A DNA stretch of 64,000 nt. Source: Candidatus Altimarinota bacterium (GTDB lineage Bacteria > Patescibacteriota > Gracilibacteria > Absconditabacterales > Absconditicoccaceae). This document shows, piece by piece, positions 1-12,214 of this stretch. The notes beneath the pieces were generated by a model. That model worked only from the letters and a program-made list of their open reading frames with translations, did no database searches and was not told where the DNA came from. Within the stretch, counting starts at the first letter, position 1; each line of letters starts with the position of its first letter. Where the stretch lies: the NCBI GenBank assembly GCA_027046965.1, contig JALTWR010000008.1, positions 85,324-149,323 of the forward strand, in the 5' to 3' direction. The translations under genes and the position numbers were made by a program.

Positions 1-1
1 T

Positions 2-28
2 GCCATTAGAGAATTCTTAAATGAATAA
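2..28 (+). CDS. possible C-terminal end of an upstream gene
   Basis: An open frame enters from the left edge and ends AIREFLNE followed by TAA at 26-28. Eight residues are not enough to name a product. It is listed because a charged C-terminal tail before a TAA stop fits the local gene style and because the next gene begins about 100 bases later. It could equally be non-coding. Confidence 0.3.
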   Translation, partial: AIREFLNE

Positions 29-151
29 ATTTTAATGATACTATATTAAATTATAGGATTGGGAGTAAAATTTGTCAAAAAACATTAACCCTTTTTTTAA
101 AACTAAATATGAGTATAACTATATGAGTCTTTTACTAACTCTGAAAAACCT

Positions 152-1147
152 ATGTTACTTTATCAATCTAAAATATGGCGTGAAATTAATGAGGAGGTTT
201 TTGGTCGCAATATTTGGGAAATCAATCTTAATAGCTCCATTAAATGGGGTATTACAAAAACTAAAAGGTTTAAAAATCTAGGTTTTAATATTTATCAGCT
301 TTTGGGAGTAAATGCTGTATTCAAAAAAGAACTGTTAAAAAAAGATATTCAATATGTTACAAGTAAGGTTTTCACTAATCGGAGAGATATATATTTGCAA
401 ATTTGACGAGTTAATGAAATTGGGAGGTGCTCTTCTAAGATTTTGAGGAAAAGGGGGGAGTGTGAGGATCTTGTAGAGAAAAAAAAAGATATAAATAATT
501 TCCTCACAGAAAAAATCGGGCTTAAAAAGTCTTTTTATCAAAATATGCCAGAAGCTACTGTTGAGATTAATCTATCCCAATCTGAAGATGATATCTTTAA
601 AGATATTTCTGCCACCTCCAAAAGATATATTAGGAAATATGAAAAAAACAAATTAGCCCTTAAGGGAGTTGATGAAGAGAAAGGAGTTTCAAAGTTTTGG
701 GAGCTATGGAATCAAATGGCTCAAAAAAAGAATATTTCTATTTGGCCTCAGTCTCAAACTTTAAAATTAATAAATTTGTTGCATCAAAAAAAACAGTGAT
801 GACTTTTTGTCGCTGAAACTCCAAATTGAGATATTGCCTTTGGTGCAGTTATAATATTTTTAGAAAATAGGATTGTTTACCTATATGGTGCTTTAAACCC
901 TGCTTATCCTTGAAGTAGTTACCGGTTTATGTGGCATCTTATATTGTGGAGTAAACAAAAGGGATTTGAGATATTTGATCTATTAGGGGTTAAGAGTATA
1001 ATTGCACCAGAAACCCATACTTGGTCAGATATTTCTAGATTTAAATATTCTTTGGGGGGAGAACATATTGAATATATAGGAAATTTTGATATTGTTCATA
1101 ATGTGTTTCTTTATGAGGCAGCTAAGATATTTAAAAATTTAAAATAA
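152..1147 (+). CDS. FemAB-like peptidyltransferase (GNAT fold), start uncertain
   Basis: Read with TGA as Gly, one frame runs through in-frame TGAs at 404, 797, 800, 827 and 911 to TAA. It resembles FemX/FemAB (lipid II or interpeptide-bridge aminoacyltransferases) and the broader peptidoglycan-bridge family: an early LLYQSKIW segment like the usual LQS.W, a central MPEATVEINLS followed by SATSKRYIRKYEKN (the family's RxxxRxA-like helix), and a late YPGSSYRFMWHLILWSKQKG with GLGG-like spacing to HTWSDISRFKYSLGG. This matches the C-terminal GNAT half. The family normally has about 15 more residues before LLYQS. In this frame there is no ATG, GTG or TTG between the TAA at 116 and ATG 152, so the start is either here or lost to a frameshift. 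The substrate is unknown; likely a cell-wall or aminoacyl-tRNA-dependent role. Confidence 0.7.
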
Positions 1148-1154
1148 AACCAAA

Positions 1155-2566
<1,412 letters not shown>

Positions 2567-2570
<4 letters not shown>

Positions 2571-3157
2571 CTAATATTCGGAGCTATCATATAGTTTGGA
2601 GTGAGCATTGAAATTTTTTGCCAAGGAAAGCTTTTTATGATTTCTCATTGAAAATATTTTCTATTTCGGTCAAAAAATAACTCTCCATCTTGTAAAAATT
2701 GAAGGTTTATCATTTTTTCTTCTGGGATATAAGGGGAAAATTCAAATGTTTGATCAAATGCAGTTTGTTCTTCAATAGAGATTTCTTCATAATTTATAAT
2801 TTGATATGTTCCATTTTGCAAATCATAAAGCCAGGTTTTTTTCTTTTGCCCTATAAATAGATAAATTTTTGTTGGCAGGTTGAAATTTTTACTTAAGTGC
2901 TTAAAAAAAATAGGTTTGGAGAGTTGATATAGTTGGATTTTGGGATTAAGCCATTTGAGCAAATTGATAACTAAAGTGCCTATACGAATATTGGTAAAAC
3001 TTCCAGGTCAATTTATAATATAGACTTCATCTGTTGGATATCTTTTGATAATATCAGATAATAATTGGGGAAACTGGTGTTGTATTTGGCCGTAAGTTCT
3101 TCGTGTTTGTCATTTGGTTGATAGCCAAATTTGATTAGAGGAAATATTTATTAACAT
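2567..3157 (-). CDS. tsaB: tRNA threonylcarbamoyladenosine biosynthesis protein TsaB
   Basis: A 196-residue protein of the ASKHA fold. TsaB is the non-catalytic partner of TsaD, needed for t6A37 in ANN-decoding tRNAs. The diagnostic loop YIINGPGSFTNIRIGTL is present near residues 50-66, with the first Gly encoded by TGA. It is slightly shorter than the usual 210-230 residues, and the second half (KIYLFIGQKKKTWLYDL and onward) is divergent, as is common for TsaB. The start is an ATG reading MLINISSNQIWLST, typical of the first beta strand. It is monocistronic here and convergent with pepA. Confidence 0.85.
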
Positions 3158-3247
3158 TTGTCTTTTTCAAGATTAAAGCTTTTAGTTTATATTTATTTTT
3201 TGCAAAAGTTCTATATAATAAGCTGATTTAATATTCAAAAGCAAGAT

Positions 3248-4006
3248 ATGTTAAAATTTTATCCAGTGGTCTCTGCACATCTTAAGTGTGATAAGTTATT
3301 GTCTGATATTGAAAACTTACAAGCTAGTGGCCTTGTAACACATGAAATTGACTTGGCTGATGTGATATTGGTAATATGAGGAGATTGATGGATGTTGAAA
3401 AGCATCAAAAAATTTTTTAAATTTAAAAAACCGTTTCTAGGGATAAATTGTGGTACACTGGGCTTTTTGCTTAACAATATCTCTTCTTTTGATTCTTTGA
3501 GGAGTCTAACTTGGAGGGACTTTGATGTTGTAGAAGAAAATCTTCTGAAGGTTAGCAGCGATCAAAAACAAGACTGTGTGGCTGTAAATGATGTTATTAT
3601 ATGAGGAAGTATATTGGACTTTGGAGAGTTTAAAATTAAGGGAGAAAAGGAGCAAATTGAGTTTTTAGGAACAGGCACAGTTATAAGTACCCCCATTGGC
3701 AGCACAGCTTATTGGTTGAATTTGGGATGACCTGTGATGCCCTTAAAGGCTAATATTTGGTGAATAGCAGGCATTGCTAGCAAACCTTTTGAGTTAAAAA
3801 TAATAGATCCTCAAAAATTAAATATTTCATGGTCTAGTAAGTATAATTTTATGGTTGGTGTAGATTGACGGCAGTGCAGGTTTGATAAAATTAAATCACT
3901 GGATATTGCTCCTTCTGAGGAGAGGTTTAAATTATTGTTTTTAAAAGACCAAAATTTTGAGGTAAAGAGGCTAAAATATGCATCCAAAAAGCTTCATAAA
4001 TGCTAA
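3248..4006 (+). CDS. nadK: NAD kinase
   Basis: A 252-residue enzyme that phosphorylates NAD with ATP to give NADP. The nucleotide motif is ILVIGGDGWML at residues 40-50. Two of its three glycines (44 and 47) are TGA codons, one of the best proofs of recoding in the window. Further family blocks follow: PFLGINCGTLGFL, AVNDVIIGG, and STPIGSTAYWLNLGGPV, the NAD-binding TGSTAY-type motif. Length is at the short end for the family. It is divergent from tsaB. A TATAAT-like box lies about 25 bases upstream of ATG. Confidence 0.93.
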
Positions 4007-4008
4007 AG

Positions 4009-4037
4009 TTGCGCAAATTGGTCTATACTATTATAAT
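4009..4037 (+). promoter_or_regulatory. predicted sigma70-type promoter for the GGDEF gene
   Basis: TTGCGC at 4009-4014, a 17-base spacer, and a perfect TATAAT at 4032-4037. It lies between nadK and the GGDEF gene, with about 30 bases of leader before ATG 4074. Confidence 0.55.
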
Positions 4038-4073
4038 TTAATATAGGGAATTTTTAATTTTTTTAGGTTGTAT

Positions 4074-5300
4074 ATGTCTGATCTTAAGCCTAAAGAATCT
4101 TTTCCTACATCTAGGGATTGAGAAAATACTGTTTCTTTAATTTCAAAGAAAACTTGAGAAGTATTATCTCATATTTTTAACATTTTCAAAAATCATACTA
4201 CAGGAGTTGTTAATGCGTTGAAGTTTCATCAAGAATTAAAAAAAGTATTGCAGGAAAATGTCCAAAAAATCGAGCAAGAACCAGGGTTGTTTTTTAGGAT
4301 TTTGTTTTGAGAATTGTTACCATCTTATATAGAGAAAAATTTTTGAGTTAAAACTAAGGCTATTGGATATTTTGAGGAAACAGAGGATTGATCATTAATT
4401 AAATTTAGTAAGGCTCCTGAAGGGTGGCCAAAGAAACAAAGTGAAAAATGACAAAAAGAAAATGAGTGCCAAGATGTGGGAAGATGTTGATGCGAATATA
4501 ATCCTGATTCCAATGAAAATATTTTTAAGTTTAAATGGGGTGAATGATGTATAATTGCTCGGCTAGAGGGAGATGATTTGCACAATGTTAAGAGAGCTTG
4601 GAGTTTTTTTAAATTGGTTTTGATCTGGGAGGCTCTATTAATAGTCAAAATGTGAATTAAGGCTTTAAAAAAAGAGGTAAATAAACTTAGGAAAGATTCA
4701 ACAACGGGTCTTTTGAGAAGAGAAGCTTGGGAGAGGGCAGTATATGGCAATATAGAGTTGTTATCAAGGGGGAGTTTAGTATTTTTGGATCTTAACAATT
4801 TTAAGCAGATAAACGATAAATTAGGGCATGATACGGGAGATGAGGTTTTAAGAATGCTTTGAAATGCTATAACAGAGGCATTTAGGTCACAAAATGATAT
4901 TGCTGGAAGATGGGGTGGAGATGAATTTATAATTACTATAGGGTATGATAAGATAAGTCCTGATGAGATAATAAACAGAATAGGGAAAAAAATGGAACAA
5001 CAAATACAAAATTCAGAATTGGAAGATAGTGTAAAATCACAAATTCTATATCGGCTTTGTAACGGTAATTTAGGTCAAGATGATGCCCAATCTACTCAAT
5101 CTGCTGATAATTGTGGGTATAATTTTGTGGCTGTTTGAGTGGTAAATAGAGCTCAAATCAACAAGAAATTAGATAATTTAGAATGGGAAGACTTTAAAGG
5201 AATTTTGAAAAATTTGATTGAATCTTTGTCAGAAAATATGAAAAATCATAAAAGAAACCAAAAAGATAACGGGCAGCTCCCCAAAGACGGTGCTGATTAA
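4074..5300 (+). CDS. GGDEF-domain protein (putative diguanylate cyclase)
   Basis: A 408-residue protein whose C-terminal half is a GGDEF domain: [16 protein letters not shown], then [21 protein letters not shown], then [11 protein letters not shown]. The active-site GGDEF is intact, so cyclic di-GMP synthesis from GTP is plausible. The spacing before the motif does not give a clear RxxD inhibitory site. The N-terminal 200 residues hold no domain I recognise; they include a Cys-rich CQDVGRCGCEY stretch and a hydrophobic [22 protein letters not shown] helix just before the cyclase, possibly a membrane or coiled segment. A GGDEF protein is notable in a reduced-genome lineage. No EAL or HD-GYP partner is seen in the window. 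Confidence 0.85.
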
Positions 5301-5380
5301 GTCCTTTTGTGCTATTTTCGGTAGAAAAAGCTTTGAAAATCTGTATTTTTAGGATGTTTTAGTTGGCTAGATTTTGTAAA

Positions 5381-6367
5381 ATGAAAAAAAGAGTTTTGAC
5401 CTGAGTTAAGCCTACATCTGATGTGATTCACTTGGGGAATTATTTTGGAGCAATTAAGCAAATTTTGAACTGGCAAAAAGAATGACTAGATATAATCTTA
5501 TTTGTGGCAGATATGCACGCTACCACCACATTGCATGATTGAGAGACTTTAAGGAAAAATATAATTGGGTTAGTTAGGTCCTATCTTGCTAGTTGAATAA
5601 ATCCTGAGAGAGTATTGGTTTTTAAACAATCTGATGTTGCAGGCCATGTACAACTTTGATGGGTGCTGGCTAGCATTACTACTTTAGGATATATGAAAAG
5701 GATGCATGCTTACAAAGACGCTTTGCAAAAGTGAAAGTCTGATGAAATAACTATGGGGACCTTTAATTATCCTATACTTATGGCTGCTGATATTTTGCTT
5801 TATGATCCAGATTATGTGCCTGTAGGTAAAGATCAAAAACAACATTTGGAATTTACTAGAGACATCGCTGAAAAGTTTAATAGTATTTATGGAGAGACTT
5901 TTAAACTTCCTCAGTCCTGGATAGATAAAAATGTTGCTACTATACCTTGAATAGATGGTCGTAAAATGTCCAAGTCTTACAACAACTTTATTAGTTTGTT
6001 AGAAGATGATGATAGTTTATTAAAAAAAATTAGGAGGATCCCAACATCTCCGATCCCTATAGATGAACCTAAAAATCCAGATGAGTGCAATGTTTTTAAT
6101 ATGTTAAAGCATTTTTTAAGTGATGAGGAAGAAAAAAAAATCAGGAACAGGTATGAAAAAGGAGGATTAGCTTATAAAGAAGTAAAGGACCTGCTCTATG
6201 AAAAAATAAAAGAGTTTCTGGCGCCTATTAAAAGGGCTTATCAAAATATTCCTGATGAAGAAATTAAAAAATTATTAGCTCAAGGTGCCCAAAAAGCCAA
6301 TGAAATATCTAGTAAAAAAATAGAAGATGTGTATTTTAAAGTTGGGTATTTAATTTCAAAATCTTAG
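5381..6367 (+). CDS. trpS: tryptophanyl-tRNA synthetase
   Basis: A 328-residue class Ic synthetase that charges tRNA-Trp. It begins [20 protein letters not shown], containing the family GxxPTGxxHLGN block; the HIGH equivalent is HLGN. The KMSKS loop is exact ([13 protein letters not shown], near residue 195), with TGA encoding the Gly before it. The substrate region [17 protein letters not shown] is typical. Length is normal. ATG 5381 gives the canonical start and is preceded by an A-rich stretch without Shine-Dalgarno. TAG is followed 2 bases later by ruvA. Confidence 0.96.
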
Positions 6368-6369
6368 TG

Positions 6370-6921
6370 ATGTTTCATTTTATCAAGGGTAAATTGGAAA
6401 CTCAAATAGAAGATAAAAGTTTTGTTCTATCTTATGGAGGTCATATAGGGATAGAAGTGTTTTATCGTGGCCAGCAAAATGGAGAAGTTGAACTTTGGCT
6501 TTACCCTTATTTTGATGAAAACTTGCATACGCTCAGATATTTTGCTTTTGATTTTTTAGAACAAAAGGAATTTTTTGAGCAGATAATAAAGCTTCCAGGC
6601 CTGTGACCCAAAACAGCTTTTCACATAGCTTCGTTGCCAGTGGAGAATTTGAAAGAAGCTTTGAAAAGGGGAGATGTTGAGTTTTTTTCTGCAATTCCTG
6701 GCATAGGGACTAAAACATCTAAAAGGATAATAGTGGAGCTTCAAGGAGCTATTCCTTCGATTGGTGCTTCTGTTTCCAGTGAAGAGAAAAAGATTATAAA
6801 TATTTTAAAAAATTATGGTTATGATGCTGAACAGATTAAAGAAGCACTAAAGAAAATGCCATTTTCACTTTCTAAAGAGAATATGAAGGAAGCTATGAGT
6901 CGGCTTTTAAAGAATCTTTAG
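6370..6921 (+). CDS. ruvA: Holliday junction DNA helicase subunit RuvA
   Basis: A 183-residue junction-binding subunit that forms tetramers on four-way junctions and recruits RuvB. It shows the N-terminal OB domain (MFHFIKGKLE), two helix-hairpin-helix motifs (IKLPGLGPKTAFHIA and FSAIPGIGTKTSKRIIVEL, with one Gly as TGA) and the C-terminal RuvB-binding helices. ATG 6370 was chosen over an in-frame GTG at 6367 that overlaps the trpS stop. It is probably cotranscribed with trpS. Its last 29 bases overlap the end of the convergent O-antigen ligase-like gene. Confidence 0.92.
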
Positions 6922-8323
6922 AGCTTTTTTGAGAAAGGTACAATCCCCAAATAATTCCTCCTATTGTCATAAAAAAATAGGTTACGATTCTTTCGCTGAG
7001 AGGGTGTAATACAATGCTTTGTAAAAGTAGGGCTGCCAATCCAAAACTTCGGGCACCTAATAATTTTTGGATATGTGTCCCTTTTGTTTTTAAATACATA
7101 ATAGGCTTGAGCAAATTAAGATGTATACCTAGCCATATTAAAAAACCTATTATTCACAGCTCCATTCGTACTTGTAGGTAATGGTTTTCAGGATTTAGTC
7201 ATTTTAGAAATTCAGATCCTCATTTGGAGTTTATCTGACTAATTTTGTTGCAAACTTGAAGATGGGGTTTTAATCTACAAAGTTGATGTGATGCGGCACC
7301 AGAACTTCCGGGCCCTCGCCCAAGTATGGGTTTGTTTTGTACAAGTTTTCGGGTTTCATAAGTAAATATAAAGTGTCAAGTATTTGATCCACTTCTGGAA
7401 GTATATCATTTGTAAATGAAGGGAAACATCAACAATATTAATACACTTCATCAAATCAATAACTTTTTGAAGTATTTTTTTGATGATAAAAAAAACATTC
7501 AAAATAAAACAATACTTTCTAGTAAGAATGTAGCTATAGCTGCTCTAGAAAAAGTCAACATTATTGCCAAAAGCCATAAGCTCCAGTTGATTATAGTCTT
7601 TTGAAACTTTAACTTTTTAAGAACCATCACAAAATAAATAGGGAAAAATGCGGTTAGAAAAAAGGCTCGTCACAGTGGTAACTCAAACACAAATTGACTG
7701 CGTACAAAGCCATAAAGTATTTCTGTTTTCTGGGCTGCTATTGGTTGAGAAAGATGCATAGCAGAGTTTATTAAGTTTTTTTGGTATCCTATGTGAGTTA
7801 AAAAAGATGGTTTTGTAAATATCATAGCATACCAAAAAAAGGATAGGATAATTAAGTTAGGAAGCCATTTTTTGGTGAAAATTAATAAAAAGTTATATAA
7901 ATTTTTAAAAATTTGCTGATTGGTGCTAGCTAGATAATAACTAGCAAAAGATAAACTTAGAAGCACAATCAAATAGAAGATATCATATTTCACAAAGAGT
8001 ACATATCCTAATATGCTAGATGGATGTACAAAGGCAAGGACTAAAGCCCAAATTCCTAAAAAAATAGTTCAAATGGTGACAGTTTTAATTGTAGAGTTTT
8101 CAAAAAATTTTTGAGCTAGATAGGGATTTTTAAAAATTAGATAAATATCCCAAATAAACACTAAGATTATCAATATCTCTTTCCAAAGCCATATGGCATC
8201 GGGAACCAGTTTTAATTTGTATTTAAATAATGCAATTAAAGGGACCTGTAAGAGCAGCAATATCAAAAAAAATTTAATTGCAAAAATTAAGATACTTTCC
8301 TTTTTTAATGTTTTATTCCACAT
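6893..8323 (-). CDS. O-antigen ligase / polymerase-like membrane protein (Wzy_C)
   Basis: A 476-residue polytopic membrane protein with about ten hydrophobic segments. The large periplasmic loop after residue 280 carries the family pattern: LGRGPGSSGAAS, later NPENHYLQVRMELGIIGFLIWL. The conserved NxHNxYLq-type motif appears as ENHYLQV. Family members ligate or polymerise undecaprenyl-pyrophosphate-linked glycans at the outer face of the membrane. This fits the WecA-like (13.4 kb) and WecG-like (21.7 kb) genes in the same window. Its ATG overlaps the 3' end of the upstream PHP gene by 11 bases, so the two form an operon. Confidence 0.8.
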
Positions 8324-9236
8324 CTAGTTGCTGTTGATATTTGGAATAAAGCTGCTGGATGATTGGGGAGGGCCTGTAATCTGGGAAAAGAATTTGCCCC
8401 ATAGGAATATCTATATTTATTTGATTAGCTAATTGCTCAGTGTTGTGGATGAGTTGTTTTACAAAGCTTAAGTCCAATTGATTTTTTTTAGCTATATCCA
8501 GAATCTCTTTTTGAGTTAGTATATGGAAATCTCAGTGCTTAAATATATGAGGTGTATTGCCTGCTCAATATTTAATTTCCAATGATGCTAAAAATGCTTC
8601 TTTTTGAGAAGCTGTGGCATAATGATAATTTGAGGATATTATTGGCGTTCATAGGTCTTTAAGTTTATATAAACTTTCTCGCAAAACTTTGAACACAGGC
8701 AGTTTTTTGAAGTCTTGGATATTAAATTCTATAAGTAGATTTTGTGGTCCAATTATTTCAGATAGTTGTGAAAGTAAGTCTTCAGCTTGATTTAGAGATC
8801 CTCACGAAAGTATTAAATCTCATAGGACGCTGTTGTGGGAACCTACAATAAGATATACGTTTTTAAGGGAGGATAATTGTTTAAAATCTACTCTAGGGAT
8901 ATCATTAAAAAGCCCTTTGGTGTTCGCATATGTTGTAAGCTCAAGTAATTCTAGGTATCATTCATAGTTTTTTGCCAAAAAAGTAGCAAATTTAGGTTCC
9001 CAGTTTTTTGGGGGAGTAGAAGAGATAGTCTGTATTAAAGGCAAATCAACTCCTATAAGCGGATTTATATTGTTTTTTTTTGCATTGGTATAAAAATCTA
9101 TAATTCCGTACATTCACCAGTAATCTGTAAGAGCAATTGCTGACAAGCCTAACTTAGAAGCTGTGGAAATTATATCTTGTATGGAGGCACTCGCATCCAA
9201 TAATGAATAGCTTGAATGGCCATGCAAAGATATCAT
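8313..9236 (-). CDS. stand-alone PHP domain related to DnaE N-terminus
   Basis: A 307-residue protein matching the N-terminal PHP domain of DNA polymerase III alpha: HGHSSYSLLDASASIQDIIS, then LGLSAIALTDYWGMYGIIDF, then NINPLIGVDL. The polymerase palm, fingers and thumb that should follow are absent: the gene stops about where PHP ends (ANQINIDIP, similar to the end of the DnaE PHP region). Metal-binding H5 and H7 remain, but the usual TDHG His is Tyr39 (TDYW), so catalysis is doubtful. It may be a phosphoesterase of other function, or a relic. It overlaps the O-antigen ligase-like gene. Confidence 0.75.
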
Positions 9237-9335
9237 AATCGTTTGAAGGTAATCTAAAAAGTAATGCTAGATTATATTGTTTTTTATATGGATTTAAATA
9301 GAATGTCAATATTTAAGATTTTTCACTCTTAAAAT

Positions 9336-9643
9336 ATGTCTAATGCAAGTTTAATTAGCAAAGGAGTGGAAATAATTACCATGTCTAAATTTTCTAAATC
9401 CCAAGACTTGACGTCTCTGTTGAAGAAGTTTTTGATTTTGCCTTTGTGCTAAGATGAATATGGGCTTGTTTTAATATGGGGCATTATCCCAAAGAACAAA
9501 AATACAGATTTCAAAGATTCAGAAAATATGCAGATAGATTCTTTAAAGGCGAGAATCTCTTAGGCTACTTTTTAGAAGAGGTTGATGAAATAAACACAAT
9601 TTTCTTTAAAAAATTTTGAAAGTTAGTGCCGTCTTCCTTTTAA
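9336..9643 (+). pseudogene. two short overlapping-frame ORFs, possibly one frameshifted small gene
   Basis: This fills most of the 420-base gap between the PHP gene and nrdA. ATG 9336 opens 38 codons (MSNASLISKGVEIITMSKF) to TAA 9450-9452. Another frame from about 9400 to TAA 9641 reads VSVEEVFDFAFVLRG, then WACFNMGHYPKEQKYRFQRF, an amphipathic charged sequence with two TGA-Gly codons and no stop. Joining the two by a shift near 9400 would give a protein of about 95 residues. I recognise neither piece. It could be a decayed gene, a sequencing error in a real small gene, or chance. Confidence 0.3.
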
Positions 9644-9655
9644 GCAATACAACTT

Positions 9656-12193
9656 TTATTGACAAGACTCACACATCACTTTTTCAAAGGGATCAGTAGG
9701 ACAGGCGTTTTCTCAATAAAGCTCCCCAGACCTTAACTTTTCAAAGTACTCGTCACCTTTTGTTAGTCTAATATATTCTTCAATAATTTTTTCTTCTTCA
9801 GCACTAGGATTATTGGGGTCTATGGTTTCTAGCTTTTTCTCTAATTCTTTAATTCTTGCTTGTTTGGGGTCAGATGAATCTGTTAATGTTGTGGCGATTT
9901 TAACTTTTTGCTTTACTCCAAACCCCTTCCTTGCTCCACGTTTGTTAACCTTTTGGGTATATTTTTCTCCTTGTATTTTTTTCTCGATAAAACAATAATA
10001 TGTTGCTTTGAGCCCTTTTTTCCAAGCATAAAGGTATATTTCCTCCATGTTATCTCTTAATTCTTCTTTGAGATACATATTTCTACTAATGGATTGATCT
10101 ACCCATTTTTGCCAAGCAGCAGCTATATCAATTTGTGAAAAAGGTGATATTTCATAAGCGGTCTTAAACAGTTTTTTATCTATTATTCAGTCCAATTCAG
10201 GTATGTTTTGTATGCTACCTCCAGCATTAATTATTTTGGATTTTATTTCTTCATTCCATAGCCCTTTTTCTTTTAATTGATTTATAAGTGCTTTTATAAT
10301 TATGGTAAATTTTCCTGATAATGTTTCTCTAGAATATACGTTGGCAAAATAAGGATCAATAGTAGAGGAGGTCCCAGCTATTAATGAAATGGATGAGGTC
10401 GGAGCAATAGCCATTAATACTAGATTTTTTCTAGGTTTGTATGGTGGCTTTTCCCATTTAGCATATTCTTTTTGATAAAATGGAAAAGCTCCTTCCACTT
10501 GAGCTAATTCTTCAGAGGTTTGAAGGGCCGTAGTGTATATAAACTCTCCAAGTTTGTCAGAGAGTTTAACTGCTTCAGGAGATTCATAAGGTATATGCAA
10601 GTCTATAAACATTTCTGCCAGTCACATAATTCCAAGTCAGATTGGTCTTAAGTCTTGTGAATTTTTTTTGGATTCTGGTGAAGGATAAAAGTTTATGTCT
10701 ATTACGTTATCTAGAGCTTGTATAGCTATTTGTACTGTCTTTTTTAACTCTTCCCAGTTGATTAGCTCTAGCTTTTGTTCAAATGAAAGCTTTGATATGT
10801 CTTGATGATGTGTTTTTTTCACAAATTTGGATAGATTTATAGAGGCAAGGTTACAAACGGCTGTACTTTGTTCAGAATTTGGAATTCATATTTCTGTACA
10901 TAAATTGGATGAGTGGATTATGCTATATTCTTTTGCAGGATTTTTTTCATTAAATCTATCTTTAAATGTGATCCAATAGTTACCAGTTTTTGCTAGCCTT
11001 ATCAAAATTTCCTTGTAAAGATTTGTAGCCTTCATCTTTTTCCATAACTTCAATTCTCCTTTTTCAGCTTTTTGTATACATTTGGAGTAGTATTTACTAA
11101 ATTCTTTACCCCATTTAGTTACCAGTCCTGGGCATTCTTTAGGGTCAAACATATACCAATCTTGGTCTTTTTGCACTCTTTCCATAAACTCATCTGGTAT
11201 CCAGCTGGCTGTGTTTAAGGATCTTGTCCTAAGATAATCATTTCAGTTGGTCTCTTTTAGGTCCAAGAATTCTGTAAAGTTGTAGTGCCATGGCTCCATG
11301 TATATTACTTCAGATGACCTCCTTCTTCCTCCTTGCATTATAGCATTTATGATTGTATCATAGATTTTGATAAAAGGAATAGGCCCTGATGATTTTGAGT
11401 TAAGAGTGTCAATATGAGATCCAGATGCTCTGAGTTTGCCAAAATAAGTTCATACTCATCCAGCATATTTAGCGAAAAAAGCAGTTTCTTTTGCTTTGTC
11501 CATAATACTCTCTAGAGAATCTCCAACTACGTTTACATAGCAGCTGCTCAGTTGAGAGATTTTCATACCTGAATTAAATAAGGTGGGAGTAGAGTGGACA
11601 TATTTTAACTGTGCCAGTTGGTTATAGATTTTTATAGCAAGTTCCTCTTTGTCTTGTTCTGTAAGAGACAGTCCCATTGCAATTCTCATCCACATCCATT
11701 GAGGCTTTTCCACCAATCTTTTTTGAGAGTCTCTAGTTAAATATCTATCTTTCATTATAGAAAGTCCAAAGTAATTTAAGTGTTTGTCAAATTCATAATT
11801 TATACTTAACTCAATAGCTCCTAGGTTAAAATCTTTCATTTTAGGATTTAAAATTCCGTTTTCAACTCACCAGTTTATATAATCAGCAAAAGAAGCAAAT
11901 TGTTTGTTTACCTCTTTATTGATTATTTTTACTAACTGAGCAGTAGCTACTTCATCATATAGGGGATCATCTGTAATTAAAGGTTCAATAGCCTTCAAAA
12001 GCAACTGATCTATTTCTTCTGTTTTTACTTGTGGAGGTAGCTTTAATTCAAAATTTTTTAGTATTTTTACCAAGGGTATAAATTGATCTTCAAATGGTAC
12101 ATGTTGAGTTACCTCTTCAATAGCTTTTATAATCTTTTCGGTTTTAAAAGGCTCTTGAGTGCCGTCTCTGTGTATTACTACTTTTTGGCTCAT
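9656..12193 (-). CDS. nrdA: ribonucleoside-diphosphate reductase alpha subunit (class I)
   Basis: The large subunit (845 residues) reduces ribonucleoside diphosphates to deoxyribonucleotides. The N-terminus is an ATP-cone (RDGTQEPFKTEKIIKAIEEV), the allosteric activity site. Catalytic features are visible: the first active-site Cys in SQLSSCYVNV, the finger-loop NLCTEI with Cys and Glu, the SLNTASWIPDEFM region, and a C-terminal shuttle pair CESC in the last residues. NLASINLSKFV and APTSSISLIAGTSSTIDPYF fit class I NrdA. It lies 21 bases downstream of nrdB on the same strand, so the pair is an operon. In-frame TGAs are read as Gly throughout. Confidence 0.95.
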
Positions 12194-12214
12194 AATGTAG
12201 TATTGTGTTATAGT

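Noticed and set aside
4325..4798. 157-codon open frame on the minus strand within the GGDEF gene
   Set aside because: Antisense to a well-supported coding frame with the GGDEF motif; its translation shows no family features and is a shadow.
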